Origin: Bacteriovoracaceae bacterium | Lineage (GTDB): Bacteria > Bdellovibrionota > Bacteriovoracia > Bacteriovoracales > Bacteriovoracaceae | Assembly: GCA_018649885.1 (NCBI GenBank) | Contig: JABIHA010000036.1 | Coordinates: 1 to 64,000, forward strand | Length of the DNA: 64,000 nucleotides | Reading direction: 5' to 3' | Program-made: the position numbers and the translations under genes | The notes under the pieces: model-generated | Database searches by the model: none | What the model was told of the DNA's origin: nothing | The model's input: the letters and a program-made list of their open reading frames with translations, nothing else | Shown here: in pieces, positions 7,837 to 17,793 of the stretch | How positions within the stretch are numbered: position 1 is the stretch's first letter | Layout: each line of letters opens with the position of its first letter

Positions 7837-9606
7837 ATGAAGCAGAGCAAGTGGTTTTTACCCGTTTTTTTTAGTCTAGTTGGAATAGTCGCATTTTTTT
7901 CTATCAAACACTTCAGTGATCAAAACGAAGAAGCAAAATTCAAAAAACAGCAGACTCAATATTCAATTAAAGTAAATCATCTTTTTCATGAACACTTTCA
8001 GGAAATTATTCTAGTCCAACAAAGAATGGCCAATAGATGGGCCAGGAAAAAAAGAGATTATACGAAAAATGAGTGGATGCTTGAAGCAATGGACTCAGTT
8101 AATGATTACCAGTCTTACCAGGCAATAGGATATAATGAAAAAGACTCAACAGTTAGGTGGATTTACCCCGAAATAAACAATAAAGTTGCTATTGGATACC
8201 AACTTTCCACAAACCCTATTCGAAACGAAGCGATACTACTTGCTCTCAAAACCCACAAAACTGCCATAACAAGAACTATTGATCTCAAACAAGGCGGTAA
8301 AGGTATCCTGATTATCACTCCCGTTTTCCGGGAAAGCTATCACCTTGGATTTGTTGTTGGAGTTTTCAAAATACAGAATTTAATCAATCTAATTCAAGAC
8401 AATCGGTTCGTAATTGAGCTCTATGAATCAAATGACCTCGTTTTTAAGGGGAGTAAGAAAAGATCAAATTACCACCAGTCCCTCGCTTTTGAAGTGGTGA
8501 ATACAAAATGGAAAGTTGGTATTTTCACAGCTCAAAGTCAGCTTACTCCAAGGCCTACCCAGCTGGTAATTTATTTCATCTTTGCATTTATTGTTTCTAT
8601 CCTTCTTACAGCTCTTGTGCACTATTTTCTCCAACATCAAAATAATGTCACTGAGATAAAATCTATTTTTGATTCATTCCCCGATTTAATTTTTAAAATC
8701 AACGAAGATGGTCTAATCATCAACGATCACTCACATGAAGGTCTAGTGACCTCCTCCAATTCAGAATTATTAGTAGGTCAAAAAATACAATCGATTTTCC
8801 CAAATGAAATTAGAAGTCAATTTGACCAAGCACTTCAAAATACAAAAAATAATAGCTTTCAGGTTTTTTCATACCAGTTAAATGCTAATGGCCAAAACAA
8901 GTATTTTGAAGCCAGAATTATTAAATACCACAAGCAATCAATAATGCTCATTATTAGAGACACTACAGAGATAAACAAATTGGAGATTGAGCGAAAAAAA
9001 AGCGAGAAAGAGAAAGATATTTTGCTGCAAGAAGTTCACCATAGAGTCAAAAATAATCTCCAGACGATTATCTCGATCATAGATCTACAAGCAGCTAACC
9101 AAAAAGATCAATCTATTATAAATGACTATAAAAATTTAAAGAGCAGAGTCTTTGCGATCGCCTTAATACACAAATTGTTGTACCAATCACACGATATATC
9201 TAAAATAAAACTTTGTGATCTAATTAAACCGATTATTAATCATCCAAGCTCTCTTTATCAAATAGCTGAAAATGTAATAGAGGTTCAATGCATAGGTGAT
9301 GAATACGCTATAGAGATAGAAGAGGCAATAAATTGCGGAATAATTGTAAATGAAGTACTTACAAACTCCCTAAAGCACGCCTTTGATAGCTTTGATGAGG
9401 CGAAAATTAAAATCACGATCTATTCCAATAAAAAACAATTTATAACTATTTCAGATAACGGATGCGGATTTGCCAAGGATAATGGTGATGATCCTGGAGC
9501 ACAGCTGGGACTTACAATAATAGAGGGCCTATCAAAACAAATGAAGGCCAATTATTCATTTTCTGGTGATCAGGGCACCACTTTTAAAATGGAGTTTTAC
9601 CCATGA
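7837..9606 (+). CDS. membrane sensor histidine kinase, HisKA_2 type
   Basis: The 589-residue kinase has a membrane helix at 6-23, a periplasmic sensor of about 210 residues, a second helix near 240-265, a PAS-like region (about 272-375, starting SIFDSFPDLIFKINEDG), a short coiled coil and a HisKA_2 domain. The phosphoacceptor His is His401 in EVHHRVKNNLQ. The ATPase domain shows the N box (NEVLTNSLKHAF) and G box (DNGCGF, LGLTIIEGL). This family usually signals to a receiver rather than a DNA-binding regulator, and the next gene is exactly that, overlapping its stop by four bases. The signal sensed is unknown. Confidence 0.9.
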   Translation: MKQSKWFLPVFFSLVGIVAFFSIKHFSDQNEEAKFKKQQTQYSIKVNHLFHEHFQEIILVQQRMANRWARKKRDYTKNEWMLEAMDSVNDYQSYQAIGYNEKDSTVRWIYPEINNKVAIGYQLSTNPIRNEAILLALKTHKTAITRTIDLKQGGKGILIITPVFRESYHLGFVVGVFKIQNLINLIQDNRFVIELYESNDLVFKGSKKRSNYHQSLAFEVVNTKWKVGIFTAQSQLTPRPTQLVIYFIFAFIVSILLTALVHYFLQHQNNVTEIKSIFDSFPDLIFKINEDGLIINDHSHEGLVTSSNSELLVGQKIQSIFPNEIRSQFDQALQNTKNNSFQVFSYQLNANGQNKYFEARIIKYHKQSIMLIIRDTTEINKLEIERKKSEKEKDILLQEVHHRVKNNLQTIISIIDLQAANQKDQSIINDYKNLKSRVFAIALIHKLLYQSHDISKIKLCDLIKPIINHPSSLYQIAENVIEVQCIGDEYAIEIEEAINCGIIVNEVLTNSLKHAFDSFDEAKIKITIYSNKKQFITISDNGCGFAKDNGDDPGAQLGLTIIEGLSKQMKANYSFSGDQGTTFKMEFYP

Positions 9607-9965
9607 ACTACCCTTCAAGCACACTTATTGTTGAAGACAACCCAATTATCGCCCTCGGCTTTGAAAACCTTCTTGTCAGCTTTGGGATTGAAAATATTAA
9701 TGTTGCAACATCTTTCGAAGAAGCTATATCACACCACGATATTTTTGAGTTGGCCTTGATAGATATAAATCTTGGTGGAGGAAATGACGGGTTTGAACTT
9801 GCAAAGCAGATTCAAAAGAAGGGGCCAAATACTAAAATCATTTTTATTACGGCCTATAAAGATCAAAAAATTATGAGTAGAGTCTCAGAGATAAAAAATG
9901 CTGTACTGCTGGAAAAACCTTTGCACGAAAATGAGCTCAAAGTGGCCCTTGAAACAAATCCGTAA
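9603..9965 (+). CDS. single-domain response regulator
   Basis: This 120-residue CheY-like receiver has the acidic pocket (VEDN), phosphoacceptor Asp in LIDINLGGG near residue 53, the Thr switch in IFITAY, and Lys in LEKPLH. It has no output domain. Its ATG overlaps the stop of the sensor kinase, so it is the cognate phosphate acceptor and probably acts by protein contact or phosphotransfer. Confidence 0.9.
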   Translation: MNYPSSTLIVEDNPIIALGFENLLVSFGIENINVATSFEEAISHHDIFELALIDINLGGGNDGFELAKQIQKKGPNTKIIFITAYKDQKIMSRVSEIKNAVLLEKPLHENELKVALETNP

Positions 9966-10339
9966 AATTTGAATCCCCTCTAAGAGGCTGATCTCCGCTG
10001 AAATTTAGAGAATATTTGATCACATTTTAAAAATGTATCCAGAAATTTGATTGTTGGAAAAAAATTTTCCAGTTTTTACTGCCAAAAATATCCACATTTT
10101 TAACATTCTCATACAACCCGGACACAACTGACACCAATTCAGCTTAGTGAGGGATGCGTCAAGTAACAGTATATTGATCTTGAAGACCCAAAAAGACCCG
10201 TTCAAATTAACGTTTTGTCCAATTACCCAGTATTTAGAGTCGGATCCATTCTTGCTTATTAAAAGCGCAAGCAAAACATTGCCAATAGGAATGGCATATA
10301 AAATAAAAAAGTTTCGACTTTTTTGCAAAGGGGAATTCG
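9966..10339. other. intergenic stretch, no supported gene
   Basis: This 374-base AT-rich gap precedes the DUF4360 gene. I see only short frames without ribosome sites, and no convincing hairpin terminator. AAGGGGA at its end is the ribosome site of the next gene. Confidence 0.5.
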
Positions 10340-10975
10340 ATGAGAGAAGTAAATTTAATGTTAAGTGTATTGCTGTTATTAATCACAGGTGCAGCGGGTG
10401 CTGATGTCTTTGGGTGGGATCCAGACGATGTTGATCCAGGAGAAGTTACGCTGGGTACTCCAAGCCTCAGGGGAACTGGTTGTTCGGCTGGAACTACCGA
10501 TGTGGCCATTAGCACAGACGGTACAGTTTTATCTGTTTTATTTGATGACTTTGTCGTTGAGGCCGGTGGGTCTATTGGCAGGACCATTGCCAGAAAAGGC
10601 TGTAGTATGGCGATTCCTGTTCACGTTCCACAGGGATACTCTGTTTCACTTATTACAATTGATTACCTAGGTTTTAATTCACTGCCTAGACGTGCCTCTG
10701 CAAAGCTTTCAGTTAGCCACTTTTTTGCTGGTAAAAGAGGACAACGTTTCACCAAAAATTTTCGCTCCGGAACAGAAGATGAGTACATGCTATCCACTGA
10801 ATTTGTAAATGGACACAATGTTTGGTCTGCTTGTGGAAAAGATGTCATCTTGAGAACAAAGACATCTCTCATGCTTAGAAATAGCAATAGAAATATTGAA
10901 GCCATATCAACTGTTGACTCAGTAGATTTAACTTCAGGCCTAATGTACAAACTTTCTTGGAAAAGATGTAGATAA
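10340..10975 (+). CDS. secreted DUF4360 family protein
   Basis: The 211-residue protein has a signal peptide to about residue 21 and AAGGGGA six bases before the ATG. The family pattern is clear: GCSAGTTDVAISTDGTVLSVLFDDFVVEAG, then a lone Cys with IPVHVPQGYS, a DYLGFNSLP segment, FFAG, WSACG, and a closing LSWKRC. Four to six conserved Cys suggest disulfides. DUF4360 proteins are small exported proteins of unknown function found in fungi and bacteria. It is a single-gene unit followed by a hairpin terminator. Confidence 0.9.
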   Translation: MREVNLMLSVLLLLITGAAGADVFGWDPDDVDPGEVTLGTPSLRGTGCSAGTTDVAISTDGTVLSVLFDDFVVEAGGSIGRTIARKGCSMAIPVHVPQGYSVSLITIDYLGFNSLPRRASAKLSVSHFFAGKRGQRFTKNFRSGTEDEYMLSTEFVNGHNVWSACGKDVILRTKTSLMLRNSNRNIEAISTVDSVDLTSGLMYKLSWKRCR

Positions 10976-10980
10976 TACTT

Positions 10981-11017
10981 GCGGGGCCATGTTGAAAGAC
11001 AAGGCCCGCTATTTTTT
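10981..11017 (+). terminator. Rho-independent terminator after the DUF4360 gene
   Basis: GCGGGGCC (10981-10988) pairs with GGCCCGC (11003-11009) with one bulged G, followed by TATTTTTT. It begins six bases after the stop codon. Confidence 0.75.
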
Positions 11018-11414
11018 AAGCGGCAAATTTTATATTTAAATGTTCTTCTAATTGGCATTTGATGGGATTGAGAATTTTTGAAACAGGACCTTGTTTAGAT
11101 TCTGGATGTAATGCAAAATCAGTAGCAATTTTTGATACAAAGTCTATATCTTCAGTAAAAATAATTATTGGGGTTTCCATATTAATACTATAAAACTGCC
11201 TTTGGTTTTTTATATATTCTTCACCGTCAAAGCTAGAAGGAAGCATTGGGTCTATCACGACTAAAGAATAGACCTTTTCCTTGCACAGCTGAATCGCCTC
11301 ATCTTTATGATAACAATGATGGATGGTGGCCCCAAATTCCCTTTCGAGAAGAAATTCTAAATCCTGGTGTACTCTTTCGTCTTCATCAATGATTAAAATC
11401 TCAATATTACTCAT
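11016..11414 (-). CDS. stand-alone receiver domain protein, divergent
   Basis: This 132-residue CheY-like domain starts at the ATG with GGAGAG a few bases upstream. Acidic pocket residues (IIDEDE), a phosphoacceptor-position Asp in VVIDPMLP, Thr in IIFTED and Lys in SKILNP are present. The segment after beta 4 is unusually long and the usual Lys-Pro is Lys-Ile, so it may signal in an atypical way. No kinase is adjacent on this strand. Confidence 0.75.
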   Translation of the reverse strand: MSNIEILIIDEDERVHQDLEFLLEREFGATIHHCYHKDEAIQLCKEKVYSLVVIDPMLPSSFDGEEYIKNQRQFYSINMETPIIIFTEDIDFVSKIATDFALHPESKQGPVSKILNPIKCQLEEHLNIKFAA

Positions 11415-11501
11415 TAGGCTCTCCACTGATCCAAATACTGATCGGTAAACTCAGGTATTAAATTGAGCCAAATTTTGATGATTTTTATCTCTCAATGAAA
11501 A

Positions 11502-12380
11502 CTATTTAAAGGATTCAATCACTACTGTTCCAATAGAAAATAGTAGCGCCAAGCTCGAAAACTTTGCTATTTCAAGCGCATTAACAGATTTAGACGACTT
11601 CACTCCGAAAGATATCCCCATAAACATCCCCACACTTAAACCAACTCCGTGGGCAATATTGGCGATAGGACCCATTAACCCAAATAAACAAAGAAAGTAC
11701 CAGCCGACCATCATGTACACATCTTTTTGAGGAAGAGAATATTTGGCACTCTGGTTAAACCTCTTGTACATCCAAATATGACCAAGCAGAGCATAAACTA
11801 CCCCGCTCATCCCCCCAAACATTGGGCCTTTGACAAAATATTGAGAAAGATTAGATAACACACCTGATAAGATCACAAGGATTGTAAAGTAACCACTTCC
11901 TTTTTCCGCCTCGATAATACTCCCAAGATCTTTTAACCAAAGTAGATTAAATAAAATGTGCATAAAATTAAAATGAATCAAAATAGGAGTAATAATCCTC
12001 CAGAATTCACCGCTTAATAATAAATCAAGCGTGCCCCCGGGCCCATTTGATATCATTAAAAAAAGATAAATATCATCATCTCCAAATTTCCAAAAAACAA
12101 AGATAAGAAGGCTTAGAGCTATCAATATTTTCGAGACAAAGCCCAGAGGAGTTCTTTGAATTTTTTTCCACTCTGGATCAATTTCCATAGGACGCTTTAT
12201 TCCCATGACCATTTCATAATAGCCACGGGCCTTTGCAAATGATTCTCTGTCTTCGACATAGAGCTGAAATACATTCTCAGAAGCAACAAAGTGTTGACCA
12301 CAGACGATCCCCTGCTTTGTCAACTCGTTGACCATTTCCTGGGCCATGACCTTATCTCGAATTTCTCCAAAAATGAACAA
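11502..12380 (-). CDS. rhomboid family intramembrane serine protease
   Basis: The 292-residue protein resembles GlpG. An N-terminal cytosolic domain of about 80 residues (FIFGEIRDKVMAQEMVNEL) is followed by about six membrane helices. WRIITPILIHFNFMHILFNLLWL contains the conserved His/Asn helix. GGMSG near residue 190 gives the nucleophile Ser and AHGVGL near 245 gives the catalytic His. It would cleave membrane proteins within the bilayer; substrates are unknown. It follows the small exported protein at 12397-12762 by 16 bases and is probably co-transcribed. Confidence 0.9.
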   Translation of the reverse strand: MFIFGEIRDKVMAQEMVNELTKQGIVCGQHFVASENVFQLYVEDRESFAKARGYYEMVMGIKRPMEIDPEWKKIQRTPLGFVSKILIALSLLIFVFWKFGDDDIYLFLMISNGPGGTLDLLLSGEFWRIITPILIHFNFMHILFNLLWLKDLGSIIEAEKGSGYFTILVILSGVLSNLSQYFVKGPMFGGMSGVVYALLGHIWMYKRFNQSAKYSLPQKDVYMMVGWYFLCLFGLMGPIANIAHGVGLSVGMFMGISFGVKSSKSVNALEIAKFSSLALLFSIGTVVIESFK

Positions 12381-12396
12381 GGCGGATTACCTTTAT

Positions 12397-12762
12397 TTAG
12401 AATTCTACGTTAACGAATTGCTGCGAGTCCTCTCCAAAAGTAATTTCCCACACATCTCCACTCCTCTTAACGAATCCATAAACTGAATCTTTAAGAGAAG
12501 ATTGCTGATAGCTTACTTCTTTTAAGTTGCCTTTGACACAGTTTTTTCCTATCAGCTGAAGGTGAAATTTTTTCTGATCTATTTCATCTTTTGTGATGGG
12601 TGCTGGAACTAACTCTAACTGATGACAATCAAAAATTGACTTAGACTTTATCACCACACCTAAGTCATCACCAATCGAGAGCTCATCAATAGGTAAAATA
12701 AAAATATCTGATGCCATTGAGGTAGCAACAAAAGAGAAAAAACATAATAAGTATTTAGTCAT
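12397..12762 (-). CDS. small secreted protein, unknown
   Basis: The 121-residue product has a signal peptide (MTKYLLCFFSFVATSMA) and two Cys (near 46 and 74) that could pair. No family is recognised. It is the first gene of a two-gene unit with the rhomboid protease. Confidence 0.7.
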   Translation of the reverse strand: MTKYLLCFFSFVATSMASDIFILPIDELSIGDDLGVVIKSKSIFDCHQLELVPAPITKDEIDQKKFHLQLIGKNCVKGNLKEVSYQQSSLKDSVYGFVKRSGDVWEITFGEDSQQFVNVEF

Positions 12763-12985
12763 ATAAACTCGCTTTAGTAGTTCTTATATTGTCGATGATC
12801 AAGCATGCCTTATGCCACTAGAAAATTTTTCGAGGCCCAATGCACAATTCAAAAGACTTACGGCGCTAAATAAACTTCATTTTTTCTCACTTATTCACAA
12901 GTGCCTCATATGTTACAATTTCGTAAGTACTGCGCGAACCGGAGAATAGATTATAAGTACCAATGAGAATCCGTCAGATATAAAC

Positions 12986-13624
12986 ATGATTGATATCGTC
13001 CATCTCGATGATAGCAAGTTTATACTCAAGGCCTATCGTGGACGTCTTTCTCAATACGGGTATAACTGCCACTGCGTATTAACTGTTGAAGAGTGTTTTG
13101 AGAAGCTTCAAAGCGTAGATGCAAAGTGCGTCCTCATTGACTATGAAATGCCTGAGATGGAAGGCCCTGATGTGGCGAGGATGCTAAAGCTTGATAAAAG
13201 GTTCAGAAATATTCCCATCCTGATCCTTACTTCAAGTGAAAAAAGAGAGTCGCTACTAAAAGCAATCTATAGTGGGGCAGATGATTTTATCAACAAAGAA
13301 ATAGATATCGAAATTTTGGCCTGCAAAATCAATGCTAGTATCAGACACACTGAGCTTCTTGAAAAAGCAGCTGAACTTGAAAGATTTGTCACTGCCAATG
13401 CCATGGTTACAACCTACTGCCATGAAATTAGAAATCCTTTAACGATAGCCCTGTGCATGCTGGGGCAAAAACATGAAAACTTTCTGCCCGCAAAATACAA
13501 GTCTACAAAAGATGCTCTGATCAGAATAAGTGAAGTCTTAAAGCGCCTCGAAAAAATTTCAACTGTAGAAATTAATTTCGAAAGCTATGATGAAGATTTG
13601 CAAATGGTCTCAATCAAAAAATAG
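12986..13624 (+). CDS. receiver domain fused to a histidine phosphotransfer helix, no ATPase domain
   Basis: The 212-residue protein has an N-terminal receiver (Asp8/Asp9, phosphoacceptor Asp52 in LIDYEMPEMEGP, Thr82, Lys104) and then a helical region with a kinase H box, YCHEIRNPL, at His146. No N, G or F boxes follow; the stop comes about 65 residues later. It therefore cannot phosphorylate itself and may pass phosphate between a kinase and another receiver, or simply dimerise. It could be a truncated hybrid kinase, but the coding sequence is clean and ends naturally. Upstream sequence shows no operon partner. Confidence 0.8.
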   Translation: MIDIVHLDDSKFILKAYRGRLSQYGYNCHCVLTVEECFEKLQSVDAKCVLIDYEMPEMEGPDVARMLKLDKRFRNIPILILTSSEKRESLLKAIYSGADDFINKEIDIEILACKINASIRHTELLEKAAELERFVTANAMVTTYCHEIRNPLTIALCMLGQKHENFLPAKYKSTKDALIRISEVLKRLEKISTVEINFESYDEDLQMVSIKK

Positions 13625-13785
13625 TTTTGTCTTGAAAATTTAATACTATATTCATTTTTGCTGCCCCAAATGAGTTTTTGCAACGGAAAGTTCTTCCATC
13701 ACAATTCATCCTAAGCTAAATCATTTAACTGCCCCATTAACATTTGCGAATAACCCTCCAGTTGATAAATAAATTGGAGAATATT

Positions 13786-15378
13786 ATGAAAGCAATTCTT
13801 TTTATCTATGCCATTTTAATTATGGATTCACAGGCCGCTGCAGACATCAAACATCTTCGAGTAGTCTTTGATGAAAACCCATCAAATAGTGCAAAGATAA
13901 TTTTCACCACTACTGGAAATTCAAATTCCAGCTATATCTATTTTGATGAAAATATGCAAAATGGTAGATTCGAAAAATACCAAGGAAAAGCTCAAGTATC
14001 TCAATTGACTAAATACAGAGGTTCAAGAGAATATGCCAACTCTGTAGAACTCACAAAGCTGAAGGCAAATACTAACTACTATTTCATTATCTCATTGGAT
14101 GATGTTACTACAAAAGAATACTACTTTAGAACTGCACCTGGAAAAGGTGCCAGCTTTAAATTACTATTTGGTGGGGATAGCCGCTCAGACCGTGACAAGC
14201 GGCAGCATATGAACAAACTATTAAGAAATGTATTTGAAGAGCATGATGACATATACGCACTAGTGCACGGTGGTGATTACGTGGCCAATGGAAGAAGTTA
14301 TCGGCAGTGGGAAAAGTGGCTTTCAGATTATCGCCTCACCACTAGATCGGATGGGCGTCTACTTCCCATCGTTCCAACAAGAGGAAATCATGAGACTTCT
14401 ACTCAAATGTACAATGCCATATTCTCAACACCTGGAGGATCGGGAAATTATTTTCTTACAAGTTTTGGTGATCTAGCACTTCTTACTCTTAACACAGAAA
14501 TTAATCACTCCGGAACACAAAGAAATTGGCTAGAAGCTAACCTAAACGAGGCTTCAAAAAACTACCTCTTTTTGGCCGCCAACTATCACAGGCCGGCCTT
14601 CCCAGCCGTGAAAACTCCAGGCAAGGCGCTTACTGCTTGGGTTCCACTTTTTGACAAATATGGCCTTGACATTGCTTTTGAGTCAGATGGGCACGCACTT
14701 AAAAGGACTCTTCCCATAAAAAATGGAGAGCATCATGAAAGAGGTACCATTTATGTGGGAGAAGGTGGGCTTGGAGTCCCATTGAGGTCACCTGTCCATG
14801 GAGAAAAATGGTATTTTCAAACGCCTGGTTACGTAGATGCAGTTCATCACATTCAACTTCTAGAGGTAAAACCAAGTGGGCTAAACTACACTGTGGTTGA
14901 TGATCAGAACCGGATCTACGATAGTCTGCAAATCCATTCAAAAAATAGAAACAGAAATATCCATCACCTGACTGAAGCCAAATATTTAAAAAACTTAGGT
15001 ACCAAAACCTGCATCGGATTTCAAAAAGGTGAGAGAAGTCCGGCATTTCACCAAGTATGCGAGAAGAAGTATGAGCAAGCAATTGAATTGATCAGTGGCG
15101 ATAATGACCAGTTTCTTTTGAGAAATAAAGATATGAGATGTTTAGCAAAAAGTTTTTTCAGAGGATTTTACTTCGACAGGTGCTATTCCAAAAATGTTCA
15201 ATCCTTTACACTCCAAAATCCACAAAGTGATATAAATGGCTTTAAGCTCACCCAGAATAGTCAGAAAAAATGTCTGGAGTTTGAGCAGAGTGGGCAAATC
15301 ATTTCAGGAGCAAGAAGGTTTCATATCAAAATGAAAGGGTGCTCCAGTAAAGACTCACAGATCTTTAGTGTTTTTTGA
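13786..15378 (+). CDS. secreted purple-acid-phosphatase-like metallophosphoesterase with lectin-like tail
   Basis: I start the 530-residue product at the ATG behind TTGGAGA; an earlier TTG lacks a ribosome site. A signal peptide (to about 20) leads into a fibronectin-III-like domain (about 25-125). A calcineurin-type domain follows: FGGDSRSD, VHGGDYV, RGNHET, YHRP and SDGHAL supply the metal ligands. The last 130 residues, with repeated Cys and an LxxxxDMRCL pattern, look like a ricin-type beta-trefoil that may bind sugars. It would hydrolyse phosphate esters outside the cytoplasm; the actual substrate is unknown. Confidence 0.85.
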   Translation: MKAILFIYAILIMDSQAAADIKHLRVVFDENPSNSAKIIFTTTGNSNSSYIYFDENMQNGRFEKYQGKAQVSQLTKYRGSREYANSVELTKLKANTNYYFIISLDDVTTKEYYFRTAPGKGASFKLLFGGDSRSDRDKRQHMNKLLRNVFEEHDDIYALVHGGDYVANGRSYRQWEKWLSDYRLTTRSDGRLLPIVPTRGNHETSTQMYNAIFSTPGGSGNYFLTSFGDLALLTLNTEINHSGTQRNWLEANLNEASKNYLFLAANYHRPAFPAVKTPGKALTAWVPLFDKYGLDIAFESDGHALKRTLPIKNGEHHERGTIYVGEGGLGVPLRSPVHGEKWYFQTPGYVDAVHHIQLLEVKPSGLNYTVVDDQNRIYDSLQIHSKNRNRNIHHLTEAKYLKNLGTKTCIGFQKGERSPAFHQVCEKKYEQAIELISGDNDQFLLRNKDMRCLAKSFFRGFYFDRCYSKNVQSFTLQNPQSDINGFKLTQNSQKKCLEFEQSGQIISGARRFHIKMKGCSSKDSQIFSVF

Positions 15379-15512
15379 ATACTCAGTGTTCCAAAAATAA
15401 CAACGTACACTTTCCATAAATATTTTCCTATTAGGTGCAACATCTATTTAACATTGCGCTAGACCAACAGCGTCCTTTCAGTTATTGATGTACCAATAAC
15501 CATGGGAGAATC

Positions 15513-16724
15513 ATGTTTAAATATTTGTTACCTTTATATTGCCTTATTGGGAGTGGACCAAGTTTCGCTGGGTGGACCCAGTCAGAGGTAGAGCATATAG
15601 CCAGCTACAAAAGCCCATTTAAAAATCCCTACATGGCCACAATCCATAATGGATGCAAAAGAAAAAAGCCTAAGTCGATAGATAACCTTTTAATAGAAGA
15701 ACATGCAAAAATTGAAACCGAAGAATTTAAAAGTGGTTTTATCAATTACAGTAAGGCACTCCAAATAGATAGTGATGGAAACTTTCGTAAATCCCCTGTA
15801 GTGGTGTTCTTGCCTGGGATTTTCACTAATTATGATGATCTCTACGTTAAGAATCTTATCAATCACTTTGGAAGCACAGGCCATCACGTATTAACTTTTC
15901 CCAACCCCTTTGGGAGCTACTACCTTTTGGCAAAACCCAAACATACATTGCCAGATGTAGAGGCCCAGGCTGAGGTTCTTTATACACTCATAAGAAAAAC
16001 TCTTCAAAGTTTGAAAGAAAAGGATTTATTATATCCTGGCCGTGTAAGATTATTTGGTGTTAGTCACGGTGCTTATTTATCAGCACTCATCGGAGCAAGA
16101 GACTTAGTCGATGAAAATCCTATCAAATTTTATGATACAGTACTCATTTCTCCTCCCGCACACATGGGAACGGCCATCAAAAGACTTGATCAAATGATGG
16201 ATGAGACTGCTTCTAAGAAAAAGGTGAAAAGCTACCTATTGGGTTTTAAATTGTGCCAGTTTAAAAAAGAATCAAAAAGATATCTTTCATTTGAAAGAAA
16301 AAAGGCCCATAAAATAAAAGGGTTTGTGGCCCATTTCTTATTCAGAAACTGGCTTGTGGATGCTATTAGTGATTACGCAGATGATGAAATTCAGGTACGT
16401 GAACTTTTAGGGGGAAAGAGTAAAAGAGAAGCTCGTTTCCTAGGTGTAATTAAAGGATCTTTTCCAGATATTGCCGAGAGATTAAATCTTGAAGAGGCCC
16501 ACATCAGATTTTGGCTTCAAATTGCTAAGGACTTAGGTTCAAATGCAATCAAAGTTCTCACTGCAAGAGATGACTTCTTAAATGACCCAGATGCCTGGGA
16601 AGGTGTTCCAGGGGCAATTGTCCTAGAGCACGGAGGTCACGGTGGTTTTATGGAAACAAAGTGGTTTAGAAAACTGCTAAACTTAAACTACATCTTACTT
16701 CCTAGTGAAGTTCAATCGTGGTAG
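15513..16724 (+). CDS. secreted alpha/beta hydrolase
   Basis: The 403-residue enzyme has a signal peptide (to about 19). VVVFLPGIFTNYDD marks the oxyanion strand, GVSHGAY near residue 187 the nucleophile elbow, LTARDDFLND near 350 the acid, and LEHGGHGGF near 372 the catalytic His. The triad is complete, so an esterase, lipase or acyltransferase is likely. A long helical insert at 225-320 probably forms a lid. Its 3' end overlaps the convergent EEP gene by 23 bases, leaving no room for a separate terminator. Confidence 0.85.
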   Translation: MFKYLLPLYCLIGSGPSFAGWTQSEVEHIASYKSPFKNPYMATIHNGCKRKKPKSIDNLLIEEHAKIETEEFKSGFINYSKALQIDSDGNFRKSPVVVFLPGIFTNYDDLYVKNLINHFGSTGHHVLTFPNPFGSYYLLAKPKHTLPDVEAQAEVLYTLIRKTLQSLKEKDLLYPGRVRLFGVSHGAYLSALIGARDLVDENPIKFYDTVLISPPAHMGTAIKRLDQMMDETASKKKVKSYLLGFKLCQFKKESKRYLSFERKKAHKIKGFVAHFLFRNWLVDAISDYADDEIQVRELLGGKSKREARFLGVIKGSFPDIAERLNLEEAHIRFWLQIAKDLGSNAIKVLTARDDFLNDPDAWEGVPGAIVLEHGGHGGFMETKWFRKLLNLNYILLPSEVQSW

Positions 16725-17793
16725 TAACTCCGAAATGATCAGACAAGGGAGCCTTTCTGCCATTAGGCACAGGGATATCGTGCTTCGTAAACGTTAGGGA
16801 TGAATCAGTGATCGTAAAACTTTTTTGGACAAACTTTCTCCCCACTTTCTCCCCGACCCATAAATAGTCGACTCTTTGCTCGGGATCATCTCGTGTATAC
16901 TTACCTGTTCTTGCTAATAAATTGTCCAACCTATTTAATGTATATGATTGATTAGGATATTCAAACGCCCCTAAGGAATCAACCAGCCCCGTTTTTTTTA
17001 TAAAGTAATCATATAACCTGGCATTGAATAAAAGAGTGTTAATCATTTTGTTTTTGGCATTTTTAAAATGGCCTGAAAAATTAAGGTCCCCTCCAACAAA
17101 CACCAATTCATTGTTGCGTCGAAAATCAAGAAAAGATATCATTCCATCCAGCTGGTTTTGCCTTAAAAGTGTGGCCCTAAAGCTTGTTGGAGCCGTGAGG
17201 TGAGTATTGGCCAAAGTAAGCTCTCTTCCATTTACCCAAAGCCTGCACCAAAGAAGCCCTCTCTGAGTTGAGGATACCCATTCATGTGGCAACAAAATTG
17301 TGCGCTCTCCACCTGTTAAATTTTGATAGGTAGAAAACTGGCAAATGGGCCTTGAAAAGCTCTTTTTCTTTTTAATCAATATTTGAAGTCCATTTGCCCA
17401 AGTCAAATCACTATTTTTTTCAGCTAGTTCATAGCCGTAATCAGTGGCAAATTTCTGAACAGTAAGAAAATTTGGCTTCCCCCATAGCTCCTGGATAAAG
17501 ATCATATCAGGAGTTTTTCTATTTTTATGAATCAAAAGCTTTTGGTAAAGCGCCTTTGCCCTTGCGCTGTAATAAGGCACACTAACATATCCCATAACAG
17601 TGTTAAGCATTCCCACATTTATTGTGGTGACTTTCAACTTGTACTTTAATTGATTTTTCTGAAATTTATGAGTTAGCTCAAGGTTTCTCTGATTTTGATT
17701 AGCTACCAAGAAGTCCCAGTTATCTGATTCATAACAATAAATATCACCACTTAAGAAAAATAAAACTAGTGATAATGTACACAGTATTTTCAT
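16702..17793 (-). CDS. secreted endonuclease/exonuclease/phosphatase family protein
   Basis: The 363-residue product starts behind AAGGAGC and has a signal peptide (MKILCTLSLVLFFLSGDIYC); an upstream start would spoil it. The EEP fold motifs are in order: TINVGML, IFIQELW (Glu metal ligand), NTHLTAP, GGDLNFSG, VDYLWV and the final SDHFGV. Such exported enzymes are DNases, sphingomyelinases or inositol phosphatases; the sequence does not decide which. Confidence 0.85.
   Translation of the reverse strand: MKILCTLSLVLFFLSGDIYCYESDNWDFLVANQNQRNLELTHKFQKNQLKYKLKVTTINVGMLNTVMGYVSVPYYSARAKALYQKLLIHKNRKTPDMIFIQELWGKPNFLTVQKFATDYGYELAEKNSDLTWANGLQILIKKKKSFSRPICQFSTYQNLTGGERTILLPHEWVSSTQRGLLWCRLWVNGRELTLANTHLTAPTSFRATLLRQNQLDGMISFLDFRRNNELVFVGGDLNFSGHFKNAKNKMINTLLFNARLYDYFIKKTGLVDSLGAFEYPNQSYTLNRLDNLLARTGKYTRDDPEQRVDYLWVGEKVGRKFVQKSFTITDSSLTFTKHDIPVPNGRKAPLSDHFGVTTTIELH

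Noticed and set aside
10234-10587. A 117-codon leftward frame over the DUF4360 start.
   Set aside because: Its translation is a shadow of the clearly conserved DUF4360 gene and it has no ribosome site.
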